A program made the translations under genes and the position numbers. A stretch of DNA of 64,000 nt from Jutongia huaianensis (GTDB taxonomy: Bacteria > Bacillota > Clostridia > Lachnospirales > Lachnospiraceae). Shown piece after piece: positions 16,088-24,808 of the stretch; the first letter of the stretch is position 1, and the number at the start of each line of letters is the position of its first letter. The notes under the pieces are model-generated. The model did no database searches. It saw only the letters and a list, made by a program, of their open reading frames with translations, and was not told where the DNA came from. The stretch is taken from assembly GCF_014384985.1 (NCBI RefSeq), contig NZ_JACRSX010000010.1:1-64000 (forward strand). The letters are read 5' to 3'.

Positions 16088-16134
16088 AAGAATCAGATGG
16101 AAATGCAGACTGCAAACCATCTGATTCTTTTTTT
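16088..16134 (+). terminator. Strong intrinsic terminator
   Basis: A 13-bp perfect stem (AAGAATCAGATGG with CCATCTGATTCTT) closes a 16-nt loop and continues into a long T run. It ends 18 bp before the next ATG, so it ends the DUF11 transcript or acts as an attenuator for the C_GCAxxG_C_C gene. Confidence 0.85.
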
Positions 16135-16152
16135 GCAGAAGGGAAAAGTACA

Positions 16153-16632
16153 ATGGAATTAGATGTAGAGAACAGCTATTATGGACAAAAAGCCAAAAAA
16201 TTATTTCTGGAGGGATATAACTGCAGCCAGTCTGTTTTTCTGGCGTTTGAAGATAAATATGATATGGATCACAGCATGGCTATGAGGTTAAGTTCTTCTT
16301 TTGGAGGAGGTATGGGCAGGCTGCGGGAGGTATGTGGTGCCGTGTCCGGCATGTTTATGGTTGCAGGTCTGTTATACGGATATGATGAGCCGAAGAATTT
16401 TGAGGCAAAATCAGAGCATTATGCAAGAATTCAGGAGCTGGCGGGCGAGTATAGGGTGCGCAACGGCTCTATTGTGTGCCGGGAGATTCTGGGGCTGGGA
16501 AAAGGTAAGGATGATCCGGTGCCATCCAGACGGACAAAGGAGTATTATCAAAAACGGCCATGTCCGGATCTGGTGGCGATGGCAGCAGCGATTATGGAGG
16601 AATATATCCGGGAGAATCCGTTAGAAGGATAA
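16153..16632 (+). CDS. C_GCAxxG_C_C family protein
   Basis: 159-residue cysteine-rich protein of the C_GCAxxG_C_C family (TIGR01909). The four signature cysteines are in place: GYNCSQSV (about 24), REVCGAVSGMF (about 60, the CGAxxG core), SIVCREILG (about 112) and KRPCPDLV (about 136). The family is widespread in anaerobes and is thought to be redox-active or metal-binding; its biochemical role is not established. It has no signal peptide or membrane segment. It precedes the two-component genes by 47 nt but is unlikely to be functionally linked to them. Confidence 0.85.
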   Translation: MELDVENSYYGQKAKKLFLEGYNCSQSVFLAFEDKYDMDHSMAMRLSSSFGGGMGRLREVCGAVSGMFMVAGLLYGYDEPKNFEAKSEHYARIQELAGEYRVRNGSIVCREILGLGKGKDDPVPSRRTKEYYQKRPCPDLVAMAAAIMEEYIRENPLEG

Positions 16633-16679
16633 AGCTGCAGATTTGTCGGTTGTGAATTTCTAAAGGAGCATGGAATATT

Positions 16680-17345
16680 ATGAAAAAAATAGTGATCGTG
16701 GAGGATGAGAAGGTGATCCGGGAGGAGTTGTATGCTCTTCTGGAAAATGCGGGATATGGGCCTGTGGCTGTGACCGATTTTGTACATACGGTACCGGAGA
16801 TATTAAACAGTGGTGCAGATCTGGTGCTCCTGGACATCAATATTCCAAAGATGAATGGAGAACAGGTGCTGCGGGAAATCCGCCAGAAGTCGGAAATTCC
16901 GGTGATTATGGTGACAAGCCGCACGGAAGAGCTGGATGAGGTGCTTTCTATGAGTTATGGTGCGGATGATTATATTACGAAGCCCTATAACCCAACAATC
17001 CTTTTGCTGCGTATTCAGGCGATTCTCAAACGGATAGAAAATACCGGGGCGGATCTGTACCATTATCGGGACATTGAGATCCGGCAGGCCAAGGGTGTCC
17101 TGAATCGTGGACAGGATCAGATGGTCCTTACGAAAAATGAAATGCTGATCTTTATGGTTCTGCTTCATCATCAGGGGGAGATCGTATCGAGGGATGATCT
17201 GATGACCGAATTATGGGACAATAGTGAATATATCAGTGACAATGCCCTGACGGTGAATATCAGCAGACTCCGGGCAAAGCTGGAGCAGATGGGGTATCCT
17301 GATGTGATAGAAACCAGAAAAAAACAGGGGTATGTATTAGTGTAG
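16680..17345 (+). CDS. OmpR/BceR-type response regulator
   Basis: 221-residue DNA-binding regulator. The receiver domain (1-118) has the acidic pocket VEDE near the N-terminus, phosphoacceptor Asp in LVLLDINIPKMNG and the conserved Lys in ITKPYNP. A winged-helix effector follows (about 125-221: LTKNEMLIFMVLLHHQGEIV, ending in NISRLRAKLEQMG and KKQGYVLV). Order RR-HK-ABC ATPase-permease is that of Bce-type peptide-antibiotic detoxification modules, and this protein probably activates the transporter genes. RBS AAAGGAG lies upstream; the kinase follows by 27 nt. Confidence 0.92.
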   Translation: MKKIVIVEDEKVIREELYALLENAGYGPVAVTDFVHTVPEILNSGADLVLLDINIPKMNGEQVLREIRQKSEIPVIMVTSRTEELDEVLSMSYGADDYITKPYNPTILLLRIQAILKRIENTGADLYHYRDIEIRQAKGVLNRGQDQMVLTKNEMLIFMVLLHHQGEIVSRDDLMTELWDNSEYISDNALTVNISRLRAKLEQMGYPDVIETRKKQGYVLV

Positions 17346-17372
17346 ACGTTCAGAAAGGAATTCAGGTCGATT

Positions 17373-18374
17373 ATGAATTGGAAACGTTATTTACAGGATA
17401 AACGAGTAGAGATCCTTATATTTATGGTGGGGGTGATCATAGAAGCGGTTTTTCTGGCGGCATGTCAGGTGGAAACGGAGCTGTTTCTGGTGGCTGTATT
17501 GGTGCCTCTGGTGGCGTGGCTTTTTTGTCTGCTTTATGATTATTACCGTAAAAACTCTTTTTACCGGAGGCTTTTTCAAAATCTGGACCGGATGGATCAG
17601 AAATATCTGGTGTTAGAGACATTGGAAAGCCCCCGGTTTTATGATGGAGAACTTTTGAAGGAGGCACTGTATGAAGCCAATAAATCCATGACGGAGCATG
17701 TTAATGAAAGCCGCAGAGTGATGCGGGAGTTTAAAGATTTTATTGAAATGTGGGTTCATCAGGTAAAGCTTCCTGTGGCAAGTCTCCTGCTTTTGTGCCA
17801 CAATCATCCGGATGAAAACAACAAAAAATACATGGAGCAGCTTCGACGCATCGACCGTTATACGGAGCAGGTACTGTATTATACCAGAGCGGAGCATGCG
17901 GAGAAGGACTATCTGATCCAGGAGTGTTCTCTGGCAGGGATCATTCATCATATTGCCATGAAAAATAAAGATGATCTTCTGGAAAATAAAGTGGAATTTC
18001 AGGTAGAAAATTGTGATCTGTCTGTGGTGACCGATGAAAAATGGATGGAATTTGTGCTGGATCAGATTGTCAATAACAGTATAAAATACAGGCGTAAAGA
18101 AGGAGCCAGGATAAGGATTACTGCCCGGAAAGATAACAGACAGACAATATTATCCGTATGGGATAATGGAATTGGCATTGCATCCGGTGATCTGCCGCGG
18201 TTATTTGAAAAGTCCTTTACCGGCAGCAATGGACGTATTTTTCATCATATGGAGGAAAAATCAACCGGAATGGGTCTTTATATCGCATATAACATGTGCG
18301 AAAAGCTGGGTCATAAGATCAAAGTGGAGTCGGAGGAAGGAGAATATACCCGGATCAATATTACATTTTTGTAA
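17373..18374 (+). CDS. BceS-type intramembrane-sensing histidine kinase
   Basis: 333-residue sensor kinase. Two transmembrane helices at about 13-31 and 36-53 have almost no extracellular loop, the hallmark of intramembrane-sensing kinases that detect drug through flux of their BceAB partner. The phosphoacceptor is in EMWVHQVKLPVASLLL (His at about 131; family WVHQIKTP). The ATPase domain has the N box (DQIVNNSIKYRR), G1 (VWDNGIGIASGDL) and G2 (STGMGLYIAY). It pairs with the preceding regulator and the following ABC genes. Confidence 0.92.
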   Translation: MNWKRYLQDKRVEILIFMVGVIIEAVFLAACQVETELFLVAVLVPLVAWLFCLLYDYYRKNSFYRRLFQNLDRMDQKYLVLETLESPRFYDGELLKEALYEANKSMTEHVNESRRVMREFKDFIEMWVHQVKLPVASLLLLCHNHPDENNKKYMEQLRRIDRYTEQVLYYTRAEHAEKDYLIQECSLAGIIHHIAMKNKDDLLENKVEFQVENCDLSVVTDEKWMEFVLDQIVNNSIKYRRKEGARIRITARKDNRQTILSVWDNGIGIASGDLPRLFEKSFTGSNGRIFHHMEEKSTGMGLYIAYNMCEKLGHKIKVESEEGEYTRINITFL

Positions 18375-18449
18375 TGTACAGTCAGTTTGAAAAAACGACA
18401 GAAACCGGATTCCCCGATACAATAAGGAAAACATGAAAGGGGAAATAAA

Positions 18450-19217
18450 ATGGACAAAACATTACAGGTAGAACATTTGGAAAAGTATTATGGAAGCAGG
18501 TCAAGTCTCACCAAGGCAATTGATGATCTGTCCTTTAATGTGGAGCCGCAGGAGTTTGTGGCGATCATGGGAGCATCCGGAAGTGGAAAGACAACACTTT
18601 TGAATTGTATTTCTACGGTAGACAGACCCACAGCAGGCCATATCTTTGTGGACGGAGAGGACATTACGAAGTTAAAAGGAGAGGCGTTAAACCGGTTCCG
18701 GAGAGAGCGGTTTGGCTTTATTTTTCAGGATTTTAATTTATTGGATACCCTGACCGCATATGAAAATATTGCGTTGGCATTGTCGATCCAGAATGTAAAG
18801 GCGGCAGACATTGACAAACGGGTTATCAAGGCAGCAAAGGATCTGGATATTGTAAATGTCCTGAGAAAATATCCTTATGAGATGTCCGGTGGACAGAAGC
18901 AGCGGGTGGCATCGGCAAGAGCTATTGTGACAGAGCCGAAGCTGATCCTGGCAGATGAGCCTACCGGTGCTCTGGATTCCAAATCCTCCAGACTTTTGCT
19001 GGAGAAGTTCTTATATATGAACCGGGAGCTTCAGGCAACAATCCTGATGGTTACTCACGATTCTTTTTCTGCCAGTTATGCCTCCAGAGTTATTTTCATT
19101 AAGGATGGAAAGCTGTTTCACGAAATTCACCGGGGAGATTCTTCAAAAAAGGAATTTTTCGGACAGATCATTGATGTGCTCACTTTGTTGGGAGGTGATG
19201 TCAGCGATGCTCTTTAA
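18450..19217 (+). CDS. BceA-type ABC transporter ATP-binding protein
   Basis: 255-residue MacB/BceA-type ATPase. Walker [13 protein letters not shown] (about 42), signature [15 protein letters not shown], Walker [15 protein letters not shown] and the His switch in MVTHDSF are all present. It pairs with the large permease whose start overlaps its stop by 11 nt. The system is predicted to free lipid II-cycle intermediates from peptide antibiotics such as bacitracin-like molecules or lantibiotics. The gap after the kinase is 75 nt. Confidence 0.93.
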   Translation: MDKTLQVEHLEKYYGSRSSLTKAIDDLSFNVEPQEFVAIMGASGSGKTTLLNCISTVDRPTAGHIFVDGEDITKLKGEALNRFRRERFGFIFQDFNLLDTLTAYENIALALSIQNVKAADIDKRVIKAAKDLDIVNVLRKYPYEMSGGQKQRVASARAIVTEPKLILADEPTGALDSKSSRLLLEKFLYMNRELQATILMVTHDSFSASYASRVIFIKDGKLFHEIHRGDSSKKEFFGQIIDVLTLLGGDVSDAL

Positions 19218-21249
19218 GATAGCCTGGAAAAATATGAGAAAAAGTATAAAGGATTATACGATTTATTTTTTTACGATTGTTATTGGTGTGGCAATATTTT
19301 ATATATTTAATTCGTTAGGCTCCCAGACGGTTATGATGAATGTGTCTGCGGATACCAGAGAGATCATTAAAATGATGACAACGATCATGTCGGGACTCAG
19401 TGTGTTTGTTTCCTTTGTACTGGCATTTCTGATCATCTATGCCAATCGTTTTCTGATGAAGCGCCGGAATAGAGAGTTTGGAATTTATCTGACTCTTGGC
19501 ATGGGAAAACGTAAGGTTTCCGGGATATTGGTGTTAGAGACATTGGTGGTAGGAGCTTTTTCATTGGTGGCAGGTCTTGGAATCGGTATTTTTGCCTCTC
19601 AGTTTATGAGTGCCTTTGTGGCAAATATGTTTGACGCAGATATGACCAGGTACCGGTTTGTCTTTTCGGGGGATGCCTGCATCAAAACTGTGATCTGCTT
19701 TGTGATCATTTATGGAATTGTGATCCTGTTTAATACTATTAATATCAGCCGCTGCAAGCTGATCGATCTGATCTATGCAGGACGCAGATCCGAAAAGCGA
19801 CCGATGAAAAATCCGTGGATCTGTACGATCATTTTCATCGCGGCAGCGATCGCATTGGGACGCTGTTATTATCTGGTGGGGAGTGATAAGGTGAATATCT
19901 CACTGGATGGTCTGAAATGGATCCTGGTCACGGGAGTTGTGAGTACATTTCTGATCTTCTGGTCGGTATCCGGGCTGCTGCTTCGCGTTGTCATGTCTAT
20001 TAAGAAGCTGTATTATAAGGGGCTGAACAGCTTTGTCCTTCGCCAGCTCAGCAGCAAGATCAACACCACGGTATTTTCTATGACCATCATCTGTCTGATG
20101 CTTTTTGTGACCATCTGTGTGCTGACCTCGGCCTTTGCCATCAAAAATACTACGGCGGAAAATCTCAAAAAAATGGCACCGGCAGATATTGAATTTAAGG
20201 TCAATATGAATCTGGATCTTTTTGCCGGAAAAGATCAGAAATACAGCCGGAAGCAGATAGAAAATTCCCATTTCAATGTGGTGCAGAGATATGAAAAGAA
20301 GAAGGTGGATCTGAACAAATATTTGAAGGAATCCTGTGAGGTTAAGGTTTACCGCAGCCCGAAACTGACCTTTGCAGAGTTTTGCGGAGATACCATTCAG
20401 GACGTTAAGGAACAGTATCCTTTTATGCTTGTAAATACCGGAGAGGATATTGTGACGATCAGTGATTACAACCGGTTAATGGAGCTGTTTGGTGGTAAGA
20501 AATACACACTGGCTGAGGATGAATATATGGTTGTCGCCAATTTTGATGGAATCATACCGGTCCGCAATCGGGTGTTGTCACAGGGAAGACAGTTAAATGT
20601 GTTTGACAGGAAATTAAAGCCAAAGTATAAGGAATGTCAGGATGGTTTTATGGACATTTCTTCCCAGAAATTAGATATGGGATTTCTGGTGGTACCGGAT
20701 GATGTCGTACAGGAAAAATGGATCGCAGAGGATTGTCTGTTTGGAAATTATAAGGCATCTGCCAAACAGGAGGTGCGCAGGCTGGAGGATGAGCTTCGGA
20801 AGCTTCCGCTGAAGAGTACCTGCATTTATGCATCCAAACAGGAGATCGCTGATGCAAGTCTGGGGCTCAGTGCTATGGTGACCTTTATCGGACTTTATCT
20901 GGGCATTGTTTTTTTAATTGCGGGAGCAGCCATCCTTGCCCTTAAGGAGCTGTCCGAAAGTGCGGACAATGTGGAACGCTACCGGATGCTCCGTAAGCTT
21001 GGAGTGGAAAATCGTATGTTAAACGGTGCACTGTTCCGTCAGATATTCATTTTCTTCCTTTGTCCAATGGTGCTTGCAGTGATTCATTCTTATTTTGGAA
21101 TGCAGTTTTCTACCAGACTTCTTACTTATGTGGCAGAGAAGGATCAGCTGTTTACGGCGACAATGCTGGCGGCAGCGATTATTGCAGTGCTCTATGGAGG
21201 TTATCTGATCATTACCTATTTTAGTAGTAAATCGATTGTCCGGGAATAA
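19207..21249 (+). CDS. BceB-type FtsX-like permease
   Basis: 680-residue permease with about 10 transmembrane helices. One N-terminal helix (TIYFFTIVIGVAIFYIFNSL) and several more precede a large extracytoplasmic domain of about 200 residues (about 350-555), and the last helices include the FtsX core (TFIGLYLGIVFLIAGAAILALKELSES). The ectodomain is where Bce systems recognise peptide antibiotics. The start at 19207 ([13 protein letters not shown]) matches the family and uses GGAGG within the end of the ATPase gene; the overlap implies translational coupling. Confidence 0.92.
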   Translation: MLFKIAWKNMRKSIKDYTIYFFTIVIGVAIFYIFNSLGSQTVMMNVSADTREIIKMMTTIMSGLSVFVSFVLAFLIIYANRFLMKRRNREFGIYLTLGMGKRKVSGILVLETLVVGAFSLVAGLGIGIFASQFMSAFVANMFDADMTRYRFVFSGDACIKTVICFVIIYGIVILFNTINISRCKLIDLIYAGRRSEKRPMKNPWICTIIFIAAAIALGRCYYLVGSDKVNISLDGLKWILVTGVVSTFLIFWSVSGLLLRVVMSIKKLYYKGLNSFVLRQLSSKINTTVFSMTIICLMLFVTICVLTSAFAIKNTTAENLKKMAPADIEFKVNMNLDLFAGKDQKYSRKQIENSHFNVVQRYEKKKVDLNKYLKESCEVKVYRSPKLTFAEFCGDTIQDVKEQYPFMLVNTGEDIVTISDYNRLMELFGGKKYTLAEDEYMVVANFDGIIPVRNRVLSQGRQLNVFDRKLKPKYKECQDGFMDISSQKLDMGFLVVPDDVVQEKWIAEDCLFGNYKASAKQEVRRLEDELRKLPLKSTCIYASKQEIADASLGLSAMVTFIGLYLGIVFLIAGAAILALKELSESADNVERYRMLRKLGVENRMLNGALFRQIFIFFLCPMVLAVIHSYFGMQFSTRLLTYVAEKDQLFTATMLAAAIIAVLYGGYLIITYFSSKSIVRE

Positions 21250-21273
21250 TCATACCTTCCATAATCTGGAGGA

Positions 21274-21303
21274 TTGCAATGTCCTTTGGACTGGTGCTAT
21301 AAT
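21274..21303 (+). promoter_or_regulatory. Promoter immediately before the Y-family polymerase
   Basis: TTGCAA (21274-21279), 18-nt spacer, TATAAT (21298-21303). Transcription would begin at about 21310, the A of the ATG, suggesting a nearly leaderless mRNA. No LexA box (GAAC-N4-GTTC type) was seen. Confidence 0.45.
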
Positions 21304-21309
21304 AGGATT

Positions 21310-22830
21310 ATGAAGGAACGGACTTATATTGCAATTGATCTAAAATCTTTTTATGCATCGGTGGAATGTGTGGAGCGGGGACTTGATCCGCTGACGACAA
21401 ATCTGGTGGTAGCCGATGCCGGCAGGACAGAGAAAACAATATGTCTGGCGGTCTCGCCATCCCTGAAAAGCTATGGGATATCGGGACGTGCCAGACTTTT
21501 TGAGGTGGTTCAGAGAGTAAAGGAGATCAACCGGGAGAGGAGAAGCAGGGCGCCGGGATACCGGCTGGAGGGAAGCTCTGTTCTGGCACAGGAGCTGGAA
21601 GAAGATCCGGCTCTTGCAGTGGATTATATTGCAGCTCCGCCGAGAATGGCATATTATATGGAGTACAGCACAAGGATTTATGATATTTACCTGAAGTATG
21701 TGGCTGCGGAGGATATGCATGTCTATTCTGTGGATGAAGTATTTATGGATGTGACGGACTATCTGGAAGTGTATCAGAAGACACCAGGGCAGCTGGCAGC
21801 AACCATTATACAGGATGTGCTTGAAACGACAGGGATCACGGCGACAGCGGGGATTGGAACGAATCTTTATCTGTGTAAGATTGCGATGGATGTGGAGGCA
21901 AAGCATATTGAACCGGATGAGAACGGGGTGCGGATCGCCCGGTTAGATGAAATGAGCTACCGGCGGAACCTGTGGACGCATCAGCCCATTACGGATTTCT
22001 GGCGGATAGGACCGGGATATGCCAGAAAGCTTGCGCAGGCCGGGTTATATACCATGGGAGATGTGGCACGCTGTTCTATTGGAAAAGCCGGCGACTATTA
22101 TAATGAGGATCTGCTTTACAAGCTGTTTGGGGTGAATGCAGAGCTTCTGATCGATCATGCCTGGGGATGGGAACCCTGCACCATCGCCCAGATCAAAAGC
22201 TATCGGCCGTCAACGAATAGTCTTGGCTCCGGTCAGGTATTGTCTTGCCCATATGACTGGGAAAAGGCACGGCTCGTGGTCAAAGAGATGACAGATCTTC
22301 TTGTGCTGGAGCTGGTGGATAAAGGCCTTGTGACGGATCAGATGGTCCTGACGGTAGGTTATGATGTGGACAATCTCCGGCAGGATCAAAAGAAGCGGTA
22401 CCGCGGGGAGGTGACCACGGACCGTTATGGCCGGAAAATACCAAAGCATGCCCATGGCACTGTTAATCTTGTCAGAAAGACTTCGTCTACCCACCTGATC
22501 ATGGAGGAGGTTCTGTCATTATATGATGATATTGTCAATGAAAAGCTCATGATCCGGCGGATCAATATCACGGCAAACCGTGTGATCCCTGAGGCAGATG
22601 CGGAGCGGGAAACACAGTTTGAGCAGCTCAGTCTGTTTGAGGATGCAGAGCAGGAGGAGATTCGCAAACAGCAGGAGGAGCAGGAACTTGCCAGAGAGAA
22701 GCGGATGCAGCATGCGGTGATTGACATTAAAAAGAAATTTGGTAAAAATGCGATCCTCAAAGGAATGAACCTGGAGGAGGGAGCAACCGCCAGAAACAGG
22801 AACAATCAGATTGGAGGGCATCGGGCATGA
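21310..22830 (+). CDS. Y-family DNA polymerase (UmuC/UvrX-like)
   Basis: 506-residue translesion polymerase. The catalytic core begins TYIAIDLKSFYASVECVERG (first Asp of the active site, steric-gate region SFYASVE), continues with HVYSVDEVFMDVT (the SxDE metal-binding pair) and the helix-hairpin region FWRIGPGYARKLAQAGLYTMGD. The C-terminal little finger is followed by a charged coiled tail (RKQQEEQELAREKRMQH). It resembles UmuC-like Y polymerases of Gram-positive bacteria and plasmids (UvrX), which usually travel with a YolD-like gene; that partner overlaps its stop by 4 nt. Confidence 0.9.
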   Translation: MKERTYIAIDLKSFYASVECVERGLDPLTTNLVVADAGRTEKTICLAVSPSLKSYGISGRARLFEVVQRVKEINRERRSRAPGYRLEGSSVLAQELEEDPALAVDYIAAPPRMAYYMEYSTRIYDIYLKYVAAEDMHVYSVDEVFMDVTDYLEVYQKTPGQLAATIIQDVLETTGITATAGIGTNLYLCKIAMDVEAKHIEPDENGVRIARLDEMSYRRNLWTHQPITDFWRIGPGYARKLAQAGLYTMGDVARCSIGKAGDYYNEDLLYKLFGVNAELLIDHAWGWEPCTIAQIKSYRPSTNSLGSGQVLSCPYDWEKARLVVKEMTDLLVLELVDKGLVTDQMVLTVGYDVDNLRQDQKKRYRGEVTTDRYGRKIPKHAHGTVNLVRKTSSTHLIMEEVLSLYDDIVNEKLMIRRINITANRVIPEADAERETQFEQLSLFEDAEQEEIRKQQEEQELAREKRMQHAVIDIKKKFGKNAILKGMNLEEGATARNRNNQIGGHRA

Positions 22831-23258
22831 CAGAGTCAGGAGGGGGATCTGCAAAGCTGCAGGAATCATTTCCTTATGAAGATATCGTAAATCTGCCTCA
22901 TCACCGTTCCGAGACGCATCCCCATATGTCTATGGAGGAGCGGGCAGCACAGTTTTCTTCTTTTGCTGCATTAACCGGACATAAGGAGGCAGTGCAGGAG
23001 AAGGCACGCCGTACCAGCAGAAGGATGGAGCTGGATGAGGATCAGAAGGCACGGCTGGACGAAAAGCTGCAGGAGCTTTGCAGAGAGGAAGAAGGACGGG
23101 AGACAGAATTTACGGTTTTTTATCCCGATGACAAAAAAAGCGGCGGCTCTTATGAAAAGGTATGTGGAGTTCTGAAGCGGATTGATGTCTATGAAAAAGT
23201 GATCTGGCTGGAGGATGGAAAAAGCCTTAAAATATCGGATATTATTGACATTCAGTGA
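22827..23258 (+). CDS. YolD-like protein
   Basis: 143-residue partner of the upstream Y-family polymerase, linked by an ATGA start/stop overlap. The family hallmark MSMEERAAQFSSFAALTGHKEAV is at about 36-58 (YolD: M...RAkQFaPFaALtG). The C-terminus has WYL/YolD-like strands (YEKVCGVLKRIDVYEKVIWLEDGKSLKISDIIDI). The family is thought to act with UmuC-like polymerases, by analogy with UmuD; a direct biochemical role is unproven. Confidence 0.88.
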   Translation: MTESGGGSAKLQESFPYEDIVNLPHHRSETHPHMSMEERAAQFSSFAALTGHKEAVQEKARRTSRRMELDEDQKARLDEKLQELCREEEGRETEFTVFYPDDKKSGGSYEKVCGVLKRIDVYEKVIWLEDGKSLKISDIIDIQ

Positions 23259-23281
23259 GTGGAAAAGATGTGGGTGTAATT

Positions 23282-23310
23282 GACGATTTTGTGAAAAAAT
23301 GATATGATAA
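23282..23310 (+). promoter_or_regulatory. Promoter of the cytidylate-kinase-like gene
   Basis: TTGACG, 17-nt spacer, TATGAT at about 23280-23308, followed by GGGAGG and ATG 23335. A close match to the sigma-A consensus. Confidence 0.55.
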
Positions 23311-23334
23311 ATACAAAGAAGGGAGGCGCAAATA

Positions 23335-23946
23335 ATGGAAAAACAATGGATTATTTCAATCAGCAGAGAGTACGGAACAGGTGGACATAAGATTGCAGAA
23401 AAGCTTGCCCAGATATTTGACTTTCCGGTTTATGATCGTGAGCTGTTAGATAATGTGTTTGGAGATGAGGCAAATGTAGAGGAGTGGCGTGAGTGCGATG
23501 AAATGCCTGCACCATTGGCATTTTCCAAGAAGTTTTCCGGCACAAAGAATTCGTCAGAGTACACACTGGCGAAGCGTCAGTTTAATTATCTGCGAAAGAA
23601 AGCCAACGAGGGAGGTTCCTTTGTTGTGGTAGGCCGTTGTTCGGAGTACATTCTGAAGGATTACGCGGGACTGATCCCAATCTTCATTCTGGGAGATGAG
23701 GATGTCAAGGTAAAGCAGGTTATGGAGAGTCGCAATTTCACAGAAAAGGAAGCGAAGGCAGCACTTGCCCGCCACAATAGATTGAGAAAGAGATATCACA
23801 ACAGCTATTGTGAGGGGAAATGGGGAGACTCCAGATGTTATGATATCTGTATCAACAGCAGCCGGTTAGGTTTTGATGGCACGGTGAAGTTCCTGGAGGA
23901 GTATATCCGGGAAAGAATGAAACAGGACCAGAACAACAAAAATTAA
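23335..23946 (+). CDS. Cytidylate kinase-like family protein
   Basis: 203-residue P-loop protein of the cytidylate-kinase-like family. The N-terminus IISISREYGTGGHKIAEKLA carries an altered P-loop (R-E-x-G-T-G-G-H), PVYDRELLD follows, and GGSFVVVGRCSEYIL marks the core; a LID-like segment (NRLRKRYHNSYCEGKWGDSRCYDICINSSRLGFD) ends it. Such proteins are common in Firmicutes beside the true Cmk; the substrate is not established. It is a single gene with its own promoter. Confidence 0.85.
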   Translation: MEKQWIISISREYGTGGHKIAEKLAQIFDFPVYDRELLDNVFGDEANVEEWRECDEMPAPLAFSKKFSGTKNSSEYTLAKRQFNYLRKKANEGGSFVVVGRCSEYILKDYAGLIPIFILGDEDVKVKQVMESRNFTEKEAKAALARHNRLRKRYHNSYCEGKWGDSRCYDICINSSRLGFDGTVKFLEEYIRERMKQDQNNKN

Positions 23947-23957
23947 GTTTTGACATA

Positions 23958-23971
23958 TCAATGATCATTGA
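23958..23971. promoter_or_regulatory. Perfect 14-bp palindrome upstream of nth
   Basis: TCAATGATCATTGA reads the same on both strands and lies just after a TTGACA (23950-23955) upstream of nth, suggesting an operator. No good -10 is spaced from that TTGACA. A further 9-bp inverted repeat (GACTGCCGG about 23999, CCGGCAGTC about 24034) lies in the same gap without a T run. Confidence 0.3.
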
Positions 23972-24084
23972 TTCGTTGTACTTGGAAAAGTATGAGGAGA
24001 CTGCCGGTTTGTTACTGCTTTGGGCGATAACATTCCGGCAGTCGTTGTATTCGAGCTTTATATAAAGAAAATAGGAGAGAACAG

Positions 24085-24723
24085 ATGACAAAGAAGCAGA
24101 GGGCGTTAGAAATCATAGAACGGTTAAAAAAAGAATATCCGGATGCAGCATGTACGCTGGATTATGAAGAGGCATGGAAGCTGCTTGTCAGTGTGCGTCT
24201 GGCAGCCCAGTGTACCGACGCCCGTGTTAATGTGATCGTAAAGGGGCTGTTTGAGAAATACCCGGATGTCAATGCACTGGCGGAGGCAGAGGTCAGTGAG
24301 ATTGAGGAGATTGTGCGTCCCTGCGGACTTGGTAAGAGCAAGGCGAGGGACATCAGTGCCTGTATGAAGATGCTGCGGGATGAGTATGAAGGAAAGGTGC
24401 CTGATGATTTTGATGCACTTTTGAAGCTGCCGGGAGTCGGGCGCAAAAGTGCCAATCTGATCATGGGGGATGTCTTTGGCAAGCCCGCCATTGTGACAGA
24501 TACCCATTGCATCCGCCTGTCCAACCGTATGGGATTAGTAGACGGGATCAAGGAGCCCAAGAAGGTAGAGATGGCATTATGGAGGATCATTCCTCCCGAA
24601 GAAGGCAGTGATTTTTGTCATCGTCTGGTGATTCATGGACGTGAGGTATGTACGGCCAGAACGAAACCATATTGTGACAGGTGCTGTCTGGCAGATATCT
24701 GTCCGAAAAAAGGGATAGAATAA
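24085..24723 (+). CDS. nth: Endonuclease III
   Basis: 212-residue bifunctional DNA glycosylase/AP lyase that removes oxidised pyrimidines. The helix-hairpin-helix LPGVGRKSANLIMGD contains the catalytic Lys (about 119), and the catalytic Asp lies in VTDTHCIRLSNR (about 137). The C-terminal [4Fe-4S] ligands follow the exact spacing C-x6-C-x2-C-x5-C in CTARTKPYCDRCCLADIC. All active-site features are present. RBS AGGAGAG precedes the ATG by 6 nt. Confidence 0.96.
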   Translation: MTKKQRALEIIERLKKEYPDAACTLDYEEAWKLLVSVRLAAQCTDARVNVIVKGLFEKYPDVNALAEAEVSEIEEIVRPCGLGKSKARDISACMKMLRDEYEGKVPDDFDALLKLPGVGRKSANLIMGDVFGKPAIVTDTHCIRLSNRMGLVDGIKEPKKVEMALWRIIPPEEGSDFCHRLVIHGREVCTARTKPYCDRCCLADICPKKGIE

Positions 24724-24808
24724 AGCTGGGGTTTTGATGTAAGTATAGGAAAGAACAGTGTTGGCAGGACAACAGAACAGGTTTTGCATGAAAAGGAGGC
24801 GGTCCGGA

